Shown here one piece after another: positions 32,664 to 41,090 of a stretch of DNA of 56,013 nt. A program made the translations under genes and the position numbers. Source of the DNA: Blautia glucerasea. Its GTDB lineage: Bacteria > Bacillota > Clostridia > Lachnospirales > Lachnospiraceae. The notes beneath the pieces are model-generated. The model made no database searches. It had not been told where the DNA came from and saw only the letters and a program-made list of their open reading frames with translations. Where the stretch lies: contig NZ_JAJBMO010000027.1 in the NCBI RefSeq assembly GCF_020537505.1, positions 1-56,013 on the forward strand, in the 5' to 3' direction. The stretch's first letter is position 1. Each line of letters starts with the position of its first letter.

Positions 32664-34145
32664 TTACTGCAACTTTTTCCCCTGCTCAAATTTCGGCTCG
32701 CAGGTCAGCTCTACGCCCAGCCTGCGGAAGGAAAGGATATCTACGGAAGACAGCATAACAGAAGTATGTGCCTGGCAGCCTTTCAGCTTCGGAATCTGCT
32801 CCAGGGCAAGGCGTGCGTCCGGATTGGTGGCAGCACTGATGGAAAGTGCGATCATGGTCTCATCCATATGAAGACGCGGGTTCCTGCTTCCAAGATAATC
32901 TGTCTTCAGCTCCTGGATCGGATGAATGGCATCCGGGGAGATCACATGCTTGCTGTGGTCAATTCCAGCCAGCTCTTTCAGTACGTTCAGAAGGAGAGCA
33001 GAAGAGGCACCAAGAAGATCAGAGGTTTTGCCAGTGATGATTCTTCCATCATCCAGTTCCATGGCAGCAGCCGGAGCACCGGTAGCGTTCTCTCTCTCAA
33101 GGGCAGCCGGAACCACTTTACGGTCCTCCAGAGCTGCATGAGCCTGTTTCAGAAGAAGCTCGATCTTGTAAACCTCTTCCTCTGTGCCAGTACCAGTCAT
33201 GAGAGCGTCCATGCTCTTATAATATCTGCGGATGATCTCCTGGCGGGAAGCTTCCTGGCAGACCTCATCATCCACGATACAGTTTCCAGCCATATTTACG
33301 CCCATGTCTGTAGGGGATTTGTATGGGCATTCGCCCATGATCTTCTCAAACATAGCCTGTACAACCGGGAAAATTTCCACGTCGCGGTTATAGTTGACGG
33401 TAGTTTCGCCATAAGCCTCCAGGTGGAATGGATCAATCATATTGACATCATTCAGGTCAGCAGTAGCGGCCTCATAAGCCAGGTTTACCGGGTGCTTCAG
33501 CGGGATATTCCAGATCGGGAAGGTTTCGAATTTGGCGTAGCCTGCGCTGACACCTCGCTTATATTCATGATAAAGCTGGGAAAGACAGGTAGCCATTTTT
33601 CCGCTTCCTGGTCCTGGTGCGGTGATGACAACCAGCGGGCGGGTGGTTTCGATATAATCATTCCTGCCGTATCCCTCGTCACTTACGATCAGGGAAGTGT
33701 TGCTTGGATAACCTGGGATATTGTAAAGTACGTAAACCTTGATTCCAAGCTTCTCCAGACGCTTCTTAAAGGCGTCTGCGCTGTCCTGTCCGGAGTAACG
33801 TGTGATGCAGACACTTCCTACATAAAGTCCCCTGCTGGTAAACTCGTTCATCAGACGGAGCACATCCTCGTCATAGGTGATGCCAAGGTCGCCGCGGACC
33901 TTATTTTTCTCAATGTCAGGTGCACCGATTACGATTACGATCTCAGCCTGGTCAGAAAGCTGCATCAGCATGCGGAGTTTGCTGTCTGGCTCAAAACCTG
34001 GAAGAACACGGGAAGCATGGTAGTCGTCAAACAGCTTGCCTCCAAATTCCAGATAAAGCTTGTTGTCAAATTTGCTGATTCGCTCACGAATGTGCTCGGA
34101 CTGCATTTTCAGATACTTGTCATTATCGAATCCAATTTTTTTCAT
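32664..34145 (-). CDS. DUF1846 (UPF0371) protein
   Basis: A 493-aa protein typical of the UPF0371/DUF1846 family: MKKIGFDNDKYLKMQSEHI at the start, FGGKLFDDYHASRVLPGF, a P-loop-like TAPGPGSGKMATC (~181-193) and LHMDETMIALSISAATNPDA near the end. Length and ends match the family. These proteins are highly conserved in Firmicutes; a role with nucleotides has been suggested but no reaction is established. On the minus strand an AGGAAAGG ribosome site precedes the ATG. It is divergent from ftsH. Confidence 0.9.
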   Translation of the reverse strand: MKKIGFDNDKYLKMQSEHIRERISKFDNKLYLEFGGKLFDDYHASRVLPGFEPDSKLRMLMQLSDQAEIVIVIGAPDIEKNKVRGDLGITYDEDVLRLMNEFTSRGLYVGSVCITRYSGQDSADAFKKRLEKLGIKVYVLYNIPGYPSNTSLIVSDEGYGRNDYIETTRPLVVITAPGPGSGKMATCLSQLYHEYKRGVSAGYAKFETFPIWNIPLKHPVNLAYEAATADLNDVNMIDPFHLEAYGETTVNYNRDVEIFPVVQAMFEKIMGECPYKSPTDMGVNMAGNCIVDDEVCQEASRQEIIRRYYKSMDALMTGTGTEEEVYKIELLLKQAHAALEDRKVVPAALERENATGAPAAAMELDDGRIITGKTSDLLGASSALLLNVLKELAGIDHSKHVISPDAIHPIQELKTDYLGSRNPRLHMDETMIALSISAATNPDARLALEQIPKLKGCQAHTSVMLSSVDILSFRRLGVELTCEPKFEQGKKLQ

Positions 34146-34494
34146 TCTGCCTTTCCTCTCTCTTTCTCTGGGCTATTCTTCACTATGCTGGCGAAAAATA
34201 TCTGATGGGATATTTGCTGCGCATAGTGATCTTTGGTTCCTCATCCATTATGTTATATTTTGTCTGTAAAAAAGTACGACAAAAAAGTATGCAGCAGATG
34301 CGATTGGTATCCGCCGCGAAAAAACCATGTTCCTAGTATACTACAGTTCGCGCCGTAAAAAAAGTATCTATTTGCCCTCAAATGTAAATTTTTTTGACCT
34401 TTTTTTCTCAAAAATTCAGAGGGTTTTCACAATATCCAGGTTGATTTATTTATGGTTCTTCTTTATAATAAAAAAGATAGTAAGGAGGAACGAA
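34146..34494. other. Divergent intergenic region between DUF1846 and ftsH
   Basis: About 350 bases containing the ftsH promoter (34441-34469) and T-rich tracts (34390-34414). I see no small gene here; the open frame running back from ftsH to 34327 lacks a ribosome site. The minus-strand promoter for DUF1846 should lie between 34160 and 34260, but I cannot fix it. Confidence 0.6.
34441..34469 (+). promoter_or_regulatory. ftsH promoter
   Basis: TTGATT (34441-34446), 17-bp spacer and TATAAT (34464-34469), with the AAGGAGG ribosome site 14 bp further downstream (34482-34488). Confidence 0.75.
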
Positions 34495-36636
34495 ATGGAT
34501 AATAATCTGGATAACAATCAAGGCGGCCGACGCCCTGATAAAGGGGATCCAAGGAGAAATCAGGATCCGAACCGCAATAAGAAAAATCATCAGTCCATTC
34601 TGGCTTTTCTGATATGTCTTTTGGTTACTCTGGTGTGTTTCAGCCTGTTTACCAATATGCTGCAGGATAATTCCAGTGAGATTACGTATGATAAGTTCAT
34701 TGATATGGTGAATAATGATGAAGTGAAATCTGTTACACTTCAGTCCGATACACTGACCATCGTGCCCAAGAAGCAGGTGAATCCTTATCAGGAGATCAGT
34801 TATTACACCAATCTGACAGAAGATGAGACTGCCCTTACCAAACGGCTGGAAGGAACGGGCATTATTTTCAAATCTGAGCCGCCGGATGCTTTCGGGGAAT
34901 TTATGGCAATGATGCTCAGCGTGCTTTTGCCGTCCGTACTTCTGTTTGTACTGCTTATGTTCTTTATGCGCCGTATGAACAAAGGCGGCGGTGGCGTAAT
35001 GGGCGTTGGGAAAAGCCGCGCCAAGGCTTACGTCCAGAAGGAGACCGGGATCACATTCAAGGATGTGGCTGGTCAGGACGAGGCCAAGGAGTCTTTGCAG
35101 GAGGTTGTAGAGTTTCTTCACAACCCAGGCAAATACGTGGAGATCGGTGCCAAGCTTCCCAAGGGCGCCCTGCTTGTAGGACCTCCAGGTACTGGTAAAA
35201 CCCTTCTTGCCAAAGCAGTGGCAGGTGAGGCCCATGTACCGTTCTTTTCCCTTTCCGGATCAGAATTTGTGGAGATGTTCGTTGGTGTAGGTGCTTCCCG
35301 TGTCCGAGACCTTTTTGAGGAAGCTAAGAAGAATGCACCGTGTATTGTGTTTATTGATGAGATCGATGCCATTGGTAAAAGCCGTGATTCCCATTACGGC
35401 GGAGGCAATGACGAGCGTGAGCAGACCTTGAACCAGCTGCTTGCGGAGATGGATGGCTTTGATACTTCCAAGGGACTTTTGATCCTGGCAGCTACCAACC
35501 GTCCGGAGGTACTGGATCCGGCACTTCTCCGTCCAGGACGTTTTGACCGCCGTGTTATCGTAGACCGTCCGGATCTGAAGGGACGTGTTGATATTCTGAA
35601 GGTTCATGCGAAGAACGTAAGACTGGACGATACCGTTGATTTCGAGGCGATTGCCCTTGCCACATCTGGTGCGGTTGGTTCTGATCTTGCCAATATGGTC
35701 AATGAAGCAGCAATCCTGGCTATTAAGAATGGCCGTCACGCAGTTTCCCAGAAAGACCTTCAGGAATCTGTAGAGGTAGTTCTTGTTGGTAAAGAGAAGA
35801 AGGACCGTATCTTAAGCGCACAGGAGCGCCGTATCGTATCCTACCACGAGGTTGGACATGCGCTGGTAAGTGCCCTTCAGAAGGATGCAGAGCCGGTGCA
35901 GAAGATCACCATTGTGCCCCGTACCATGGGTGCACTTGGCTATGTGATGCAGGTTCCGGAGGAAGAGAAGTATCTGAACACCCAGAAGGAGCTGGAGGCC
36001 ATGCTGGTTGGATACCTTGGCGGACGTGCTGCTGAGGAGATCGTTTTTGACAGCGTGACTACAGGTGCTTCCAATGATATTGAGCAGGCCACCAAGGTGG
36101 CGCGTGCTATGATCACACAGTACGGTATGTCCAAGAAATTCGGTCTTATGGGTCTTGCAACCCAGGAGAACCAGTATCTGAATGGACGTGCAGTTCTCAA
36201 CTGTGGTGACAATACAGCCACAGAAGTTGACCACGAGGTGATGGAGCTGCTCCGTGTTTCCTATGAAGAAGCCAAGCGCCTGATCAGCAGCCACAGAGAG
36301 GCTCTGGACAAGATCGCAGCCTACCTGATCCGCAAGGAGACCATTACCGGTAAGGAATTTATGATCATTTTCCGCGCGGTAGAGAAAGGCCTGGAGGTCT
36401 CCGACGAGTTGGATGCTGAGGGCTTGAAAGCACTGGATGAGACTGTGAAAGCGGAGAATAAAGCGGAAGAAGAGGCAAATGCAGAAGCAGAGCCAACTGC
36501 AAACGCAGAAGCAGCAGATGGGGAAGAGACAACTGCAAATGACGAAAATGCGGAAACTGCAGAAACATCTGCGCCTACAGTCCAGGCTGCATCTGAAATG
36601 CCTGCTGAAAATTCTGAAGATACAGAAAGCCACTGA
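34495..36636 (+). CDS. ftsH: ATP-dependent membrane metalloprotease FtsH
   Basis: A 713-aa AAA+ protease that degrades misfolded membrane proteins and regulators. Two transmembrane helices ([19 protein letters not shown], ~34-52; [19 protein letters not shown], ~140-158) enclose an extracytoplasmic domain. Walker A is GPPGTGKT from residue 229, Walker [13 protein letters not shown], and the zinc site is His451-EVG-His455. The C-terminal ~65 residues form a low-complexity acidic tail rich in Ala, Glu and Thr, longer than in most FtsH proteins. AAGGAGG (34482-34488) selects ATG 34495; the frame is open further upstream, but the TATAAT promoter lies inside that extension. Confidence 0.97.
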   Translation: MDNNLDNNQGGRRPDKGDPRRNQDPNRNKKNHQSILAFLICLLVTLVCFSLFTNMLQDNSSEITYDKFIDMVNNDEVKSVTLQSDTLTIVPKKQVNPYQEISYYTNLTEDETALTKRLEGTGIIFKSEPPDAFGEFMAMMLSVLLPSVLLFVLLMFFMRRMNKGGGGVMGVGKSRAKAYVQKETGITFKDVAGQDEAKESLQEVVEFLHNPGKYVEIGAKLPKGALLVGPPGTGKTLLAKAVAGEAHVPFFSLSGSEFVEMFVGVGASRVRDLFEEAKKNAPCIVFIDEIDAIGKSRDSHYGGGNDEREQTLNQLLAEMDGFDTSKGLLILAATNRPEVLDPALLRPGRFDRRVIVDRPDLKGRVDILKVHAKNVRLDDTVDFEAIALATSGAVGSDLANMVNEAAILAIKNGRHAVSQKDLQESVEVVLVGKEKKDRILSAQERRIVSYHEVGHALVSALQKDAEPVQKITIVPRTMGALGYVMQVPEEEKYLNTQKELEAMLVGYLGGRAAEEIVFDSVTTGASNDIEQATKVARAMITQYGMSKKFGLMGLATQENQYLNGRAVLNCGDNTATEVDHEVMELLRVSYEEAKRLISSHREALDKIAAYLIRKETITGKEFMIIFRAVEKGLEVSDELDAEGLKALDETVKAENKAEEEANAEAEPTANAEAADGEETTANDENAETAETSAPTVQAASEMPAENSEDTESH

Positions 36637-36744
36637 ATTTAAACGTTATTGTCCACATGTAATGTTCTGCGGTTGCTGATCACAGGGGGGACATTAATAT
36701 TTAAGCAAAATTTGCTTTTATAGTTTAGAGCCTGTTTGAATCAA

Positions 36745-36772
36745 TTGACCTAAACAGATCATATAGTATAAA
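36745..36772 (+). promoter_or_regulatory. Likely uvrC promoter
   Basis: TTGACC (36745-36750), 16-bp spacer and TATAAA (36767-36772). The transcript would begin at or in the hairpin at 36779-36805. Confidence 0.5.
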
Positions 36773-36778
36773 ACATCA

Positions 36779-36809
36779 GAACCGGGAGACGCGTTTTCCC
36801 GGTTCTTTT
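36779..36809 (+). terminator. Terminator-like hairpin before uvrC
   Basis: GAACCGGGA (36779-36787) pairs with TCCCGGTTC (36797-36805) and is followed by TTTTC. It can end ftsH transcripts; its position right after a -10 box also allows a role in the uvrC leader. Confidence 0.65.
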
Positions 36810-36827
36810 CAACAAAGGAGAGTTTTT

Positions 36828-38690
36828 ATGTTCCTGATTGAAGAAGAGCTAAAGAAGCTGCCCGGTAAGCCTGGTGTCTACATTATGCATGGTGAAAAGG
36901 ACGAGATCATCTACGTTGGAAAAGCCGTCAGCCTGAAGAACCGTGTCCGCCAGTATTTCCAGAGCAGCCGCAACAAGGGCGCCAAGATCGAGCAGATGGT
37001 TACCCACATCACAAGGTTTGAGTACATTGTCACCGATTCCGAGCTGGAAGCCCTGGTGCTGGAGTGCAACCTGATCAAAGAGCACCGCCCGAAATACAAC
37101 ACCATGCTGAAGGATGACAAGACCTATCCTTTTATCAAAGTGACGGTAAACGAGCCATACCCCAGAGTCCTTTTTTCCCGTACCATGAAAAAGGACAAGG
37201 CAAAGTATTTCGGCCCCTACACCAGCTCCACGGCAGTAAAAGACGTGATCGAGCTGGTGCGCAGGATTTATATGGTCCGCTCCTGCAACCGCACTTTGCC
37301 CCGTGACTGCGGCAGGGACCGCCCCTGCCTGTATTATCATATGAAGCAGTGCACTGCCCCCTGCCAGGGAAATGTAAGCGAGGAAGAGTACAAGAAAAAC
37401 ATTACCCAGGTGCTCCATTTTCTCAACGGTAATTTCCAGGATACCATCAACCAGCTGACAGAGAAAATGATGGCAGCCTCTGAGGACATGCGTTTTGAGG
37501 ATGCGGCTGGATATCGGGATCTGATCAACAGCATCAAAAGAATCGGGGAGCGCCAGAAAATCACCACCTACGGCGAAGAGGACAAGGATATTATCGCTGT
37601 TGCCATGGAGGAAAGCGAAGATCTCCGGGAGCAGGATGCTGTTGTGCAGGTATTCTTTATGCGAGGCGGCAGGCTGATCGGAAGGGATCACTTTTTCCTC
37701 CGTGTGGCAAGAGGCGATACCAAGGCGCAGGTACTGTCCAGCTTCCTGAAGCAGTTTTATGCCGGCACACCTTTTATCCCGGCAGAAATCATGATGCAGA
37801 CGGAGATCGAGGATGGGGAAATAATTGAAGACTGGCTGTCTGCAAGGCGGAAGCAGCGTGTCCATATCCGTGTGCCAAAAAAAGGTACCAAGGAGAAGCT
37901 GGTGGAGCTTGCCAAGGAAAATGCCTGGATGGTCCTTTCCAAAGACAGAGAGCGGATCAAGCGGGAAGAGGGCCGTACCATTGGCGCTGTGAAGGAAATC
38001 GAGGACTGGCTGGGACTTAAGGACATTGTGCGTATGGAAGCCTACGATATTTCCAACATCAGCGGCTTCGAGTCTGTTGGTTCCATGGTGGTTTACGAAA
38101 AAGGAAAGCCCAAGCGCAGCGATTACCGTAAATTTAAGATCAAATGGGTGCAGGGACCAAACGATTATGCCAGCATGGAAGAGGTACTGACAAGGCGTTT
38201 TACCCATGAATCCAAAGGCGACTACGACAGCTTTTCCCTGCTTCCGGACCTGATCCTGATGGATGGCGGCCGCGGCCAGGTGAATATTGCCTTGAAGGTG
38301 CTGGGAGAGCTTGGCATTGACATTCCTGTATGCGGTATGGTAAAGGATGACAATCACCGCACCAGAGGTGTCTATTTCAACAACGTGGAGATCCCTATTG
38401 ATACTTCAAGTGAGGGATTCCATCTGGTCACCCGGATCCAGGACGAAGCCCACAGATTTGCCATCGAGTATCACCGTTCCCTGAGAAGCAAAGAACAGGT
38501 ACATTCCGTTCTGGATGACATTCCTGGAATCGGGGAGACCAGGCGGAAGGCGCTTATGAGAAGATTCCGTTCTATTGAGAATATCCGGGATGCTTCTGTG
38601 GAAGAATTAAGTCAGACGGAGTCCATGAATGTGCAGAGCGCCGAAGCTGTTTACCAGTTTTTCCATACGTCATCCGATCAGGAATCCTGA
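36828..38690 (+). CDS. uvrC: Excinuclease ABC subunit C
   Basis: A 620-aa nucleotide excision repair endonuclease; it makes both incisions after UvrA/UvrB damage recognition. Domains in order: GIY-YIG nuclease ([20 protein letters not shown], ~13-32), Cys-rich part with [20 protein letters not shown], UvrB-binding UVR helix pair ([13 protein letters not shown], ~222-234), the RNase H-like second nuclease ([11 protein letters not shown] and [12 protein letters not shown]) and a C-terminal helix-hairpin-helix ([17 protein letters not shown]). AAGGAG at 36815-36820 supports ATG 36828. Length is normal. Confidence 0.97.
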   Translation: MFLIEEELKKLPGKPGVYIMHGEKDEIIYVGKAVSLKNRVRQYFQSSRNKGAKIEQMVTHITRFEYIVTDSELEALVLECNLIKEHRPKYNTMLKDDKTYPFIKVTVNEPYPRVLFSRTMKKDKAKYFGPYTSSTAVKDVIELVRRIYMVRSCNRTLPRDCGRDRPCLYYHMKQCTAPCQGNVSEEEYKKNITQVLHFLNGNFQDTINQLTEKMMAASEDMRFEDAAGYRDLINSIKRIGERQKITTYGEEDKDIIAVAMEESEDLREQDAVVQVFFMRGGRLIGRDHFFLRVARGDTKAQVLSSFLKQFYAGTPFIPAEIMMQTEIEDGEIIEDWLSARRKQRVHIRVPKKGTKEKLVELAKENAWMVLSKDRERIKREEGRTIGAVKEIEDWLGLKDIVRMEAYDISNISGFESVGSMVVYEKGKPKRSDYRKFKIKWVQGPNDYASMEEVLTRRFTHESKGDYDSFSLLPDLILMDGGRGQVNIALKVLGELGIDIPVCGMVKDDNHRTRGVYFNNVEIPIDTSSEGFHLVTRIQDEAHRFAIEYHRSLRSKEQVHSVLDDIPGIGETRRKALMRRFRSIENIRDASVEELSQTESMNVQSAEAVYQFFHTSSDQES

Positions 38691-38727
38691 TTGCAATAGG
38701 AATAGTAAGGTTTCACAAGATTCGACA

Positions 38728-38756
38728 TTGAAGTTACGGAAAAAATTGTGTATAAT
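38728..38756 (+). promoter_or_regulatory. hprK promoter
   Basis: TTGAAG (38728-38733), 17-bp spacer and TATAAT (38751-38756). It leaves a ~200-nt untranslated leader before the hprK start at 38965, containing possible pairings such as CAGAAGCTGA with the downstream CAGCTTCCGG region. No riboswitch family is recognised. Confidence 0.75.
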
Positions 38757-38964
38757 ACAAATAAGTGTGGGCTTTTGACAAAATAAATGGTTTCTGGATG
38801 AAACCGAAATTCTCAGAAGCTGATACTGACTTGCATAACAGCTTCCGGTATGTTTCTGTGTATAGGCAAAATATTGCAAAGCATATTGCCGTGAACAGTA
38901 ACTACATTTAGCATTGGGAATGATATGCGGGAAGGACTTTATTAGAGGAAAAGGAGATAAAAGC

Positions 38965-39897
38965 ATGAAGGGTGTACAGCTTACCAAGCTGGCGCAGGAA
39001 CTGAATCTGACCAACCTGACGCCTGATATTGACCTTACAGAGATTTATGTGAAGACAGCAGAGATAAATCGTCCGGCTTTGCAGCTTACAGGATACCTGG
39101 AGCATTTTGCAAACGAGCGTGTTCAGATCATCGGATACGTTGAGTATACTTATCTGATGCAGTTAAGTGACGAGGAGCGTACATTCAAATACGAGCGCTT
39201 TATCTCCAGCAAGATCCCCTGTGTCATCTTCAGTACCATGACAAGACCGTCACAGGATATGATCGATCTTGCATACAAATACAATGTTCCTACATTTGTG
39301 ACAGAGAGAACCACCTCCAGTCTGATGGCTGAGATCATCCGTTGGCTGGGCGTTCAGCTGGCACCTTGTATTTCCATTCACGGTGTGCTTGTGGATGTTT
39401 ATGGCGAGGGCGTCCTGATCACAGGTGAGAGTGGAATCGGCAAGAGCGAGGCTGCCCTTGAGCTGATCAAGCGTGGTCACCGTCTTGTAAGTGATGATGT
39501 TGTAGAGCTTCGTAAGGTAAGTGATGTTACACTGGTTGGTTCTGCACCGGATATCACACGTCATTTTATTGAGCTTCGCGGTATTGGTATCATTGATGTG
39601 AAGACCTTGTTCGGTGTTGAGAGCGTTAAGGATACCCAGTCTGTAGACCTGGTTATTAAGCTGGAAGAGTGGGACCGCGACAAGGAGTATGACCGTCTGG
39701 GACTTCATGAGGAGTACACCGAGTATCTTGGAAACAAGATCGTGTGCCATTCCCTTCCGATCCGTCCTGGCCGTAATCTGGCGGTTATCGTTGAGTCAGC
39801 AGCCGTTAACCACAGACAGAAGAAGATGGGGTACAACGCAGCTGAGGAGCTGTACAAGCGTGTTCAGGCAAATATTGCAAAAAAAAGAGAAGAGTGA
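38965..39897 (+). CDS. hprK: HPr kinase/phosphorylase
   Basis: A 310-aa bifunctional enzyme that phosphorylates HPr on Ser46 and removes the phosphate again, setting carbon catabolite repression in low-GC Gram-positives. Seen: SIHGVLVDVYGEGVLI with catalytic His139, Walker A GESGIGKS (154-161), GHRLVSDD, the HprK signature IELRGIGIIDVKTLFG and the C-terminal HSLPIRPGRNLAVIVE. AAAGGAGA at 38949-38956 selects ATG 38965; the frame is open to 38914 but has no other site. The glucokinase gene follows after 93 bp, fitting a sugar-sensing pair. Confidence 0.97.
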   Translation: MKGVQLTKLAQELNLTNLTPDIDLTEIYVKTAEINRPALQLTGYLEHFANERVQIIGYVEYTYLMQLSDEERTFKYERFISSKIPCVIFSTMTRPSQDMIDLAYKYNVPTFVTERTTSSLMAEIIRWLGVQLAPCISIHGVLVDVYGEGVLITGESGIGKSEAALELIKRGHRLVSDDVVELRKVSDVTLVGSAPDITRHFIELRGIGIIDVKTLFGVESVKDTQSVDLVIKLEEWDRDKEYDRLGLHEEYTEYLGNKIVCHSLPIRPGRNLAVIVESAAVNHRQKKMGYNAAEELYKRVQANIAKKREE

Positions 39898-39990
39898 CCG
39901 CTGCCGTAATTGCTTTTTGGAAAAAGGCTGTGGAAGCTTAATGCTTTTTAAGGCAGTTAGAGCATAGAGTAGAAAGGATGGAAATTAACA

Positions 39991-40932
39991 ATGGGAATGT
40001 ATTGTTTTGGTATTGATGTAGGCGGAACTTCCGTAAAATGCGGTCTGTTCCTTACAAACGGAACTCTGGTTGAGCAGTGGGAAATCCCTACAAGACTGGA
40101 GAATAACGGTTCTTCAATCCTTCCGGATGTTGCAGACGCAATTAAAACCAAGCTGGATGAGAGAGGAATCACAAAAGATAATGTAGACGGTGTTGGAATC
40201 GGTATTCCAGGACCGGTTAACGAGAATGGTGAGGTTCCTATGGCAGTAAACCTTCACTGGGGCTTTAAGGCCGTAGCAAGCGAATTAAGCGCCCTTACAG
40301 GACTTCCTGCAAAGGCAGCTAATGACGCCAATATCGCAGCTCTTGGAGAGGCCTGGAAGGGTGCTGCAGAGGGTGCGAAGAACGTGATCCTGGTTACACT
40401 TGGAACTGGTGTTGGCGGTGGCATTATCATCGACAGCAAGATCATTGCCGGCTTCCATGGTGCTGGCGGTGAGATTGGACATGCCTGCGTAAACCACAAT
40501 GAAGTTCGTCCATGTAACTGCGGCAATCACGGATGCCTGGAGCAGTATGCATCTGCTACCGGTATTGTACGTGTGGCAAATGACATTCTGGAGGAGAGCC
40601 AGGAGGACAGCAAGATGCGCCATGTAGAGAAGCTTTCTGCAAAGAATGTCCTGGATTTCTACAAAGAGGGCGATGTGCTGGCTGTTAAGACAATGGAGAC
40701 GGTTGGCGATATCCTGGGAAGCACACTTGCTGTATTCGCATGTGTTACCGATCCAGAGGCAATCGTAATCGGCGGCGGCGTATCCAAAGCTGGTAAAGCA
40801 CTTACAGACTGCATTCAGAAGTATTACCAGAAATATGCATTCCCGTCCTGCAAGAGCACACCGATCATTCTTGCAAGCCTTGGAAATGATGCTGGTATTT
40901 ATGGCGCAGCACGTATGGTAATTAAAGATTGA
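39991..40932 (+). CDS. glcK: ROK-family glucokinase
   Basis: A 313-aa ROK-family kinase, most likely ATP-dependent glucokinase. Motifs: phosphate loop DVGGTSVK (9-16), NDAN (111-114) with the catalytic Asp112, LGTGVGGG (137-144), the ROK glucose-contact GGEIGH (159-164) and the zinc-binding CNCGNHGC (175-182). A weak AAAGGATGG ribosome site lies at 39973-39981. Downstream is a strong terminator shared with the convergent PBP gene. Specificity for glucose is by family resemblance only. Confidence 0.92.
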   Translation: MGMYCFGIDVGGTSVKCGLFLTNGTLVEQWEIPTRLENNGSSILPDVADAIKTKLDERGITKDNVDGVGIGIPGPVNENGEVPMAVNLHWGFKAVASELSALTGLPAKAANDANIAALGEAWKGAAEGAKNVILVTLGTGVGGGIIIDSKIIAGFHGAGGEIGHACVNHNEVRPCNCGNHGCLEQYASATGIVRVANDILEESQEDSKMRHVEKLSAKNVLDFYKEGDVLAVKTMETVGDILGSTLAVFACVTDPEAIVIGGGVSKAGKALTDCIQKYYQKYAFPSCKSTPIILASLGNDAGIYGAARMVIKD

Positions 40933-40956
40933 TAACTACATAAAAACTATAAATAT

Positions 40957-41014
40957 AAAAAAACTGAGACAAATCCGAATCCATGTAATTTCTTCGGTTT
41001 GTCTCAGTTTTTTT
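40957..41014. terminator. Bidirectional terminator between glcK and the PBP gene
   Basis: AAAAAAACTGAGACAAA (from 40957) pairs with TTTGTCTCAGTTTTTTT (ending 41014); CCGAA/TTCGG extends the stem. A and T tracts flank it on both strands. Confidence 0.88.
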
Positions 41015-41090
41015 CTGGACAGAAAAATCGAAACTGCAGTCTAAACTTTACATATAAATGATTTTCAAGTGAGTATGCAGCCTAAATGAA

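Noticed and set aside
32766..34205. Long plus-strand open frame of 479 codons opposite the DUF1846 gene
   Set aside because: It is a mirror of a well-conserved minus-strand gene, has no ribosome site and encodes no recognisable protein.
36849..38357. Minus-strand open frame of 502 codons opposite uvrC
   Set aside because: Shadow of uvrC; the composition is His/Leu/Ala-rich as expected of an antisense frame, with no domain.
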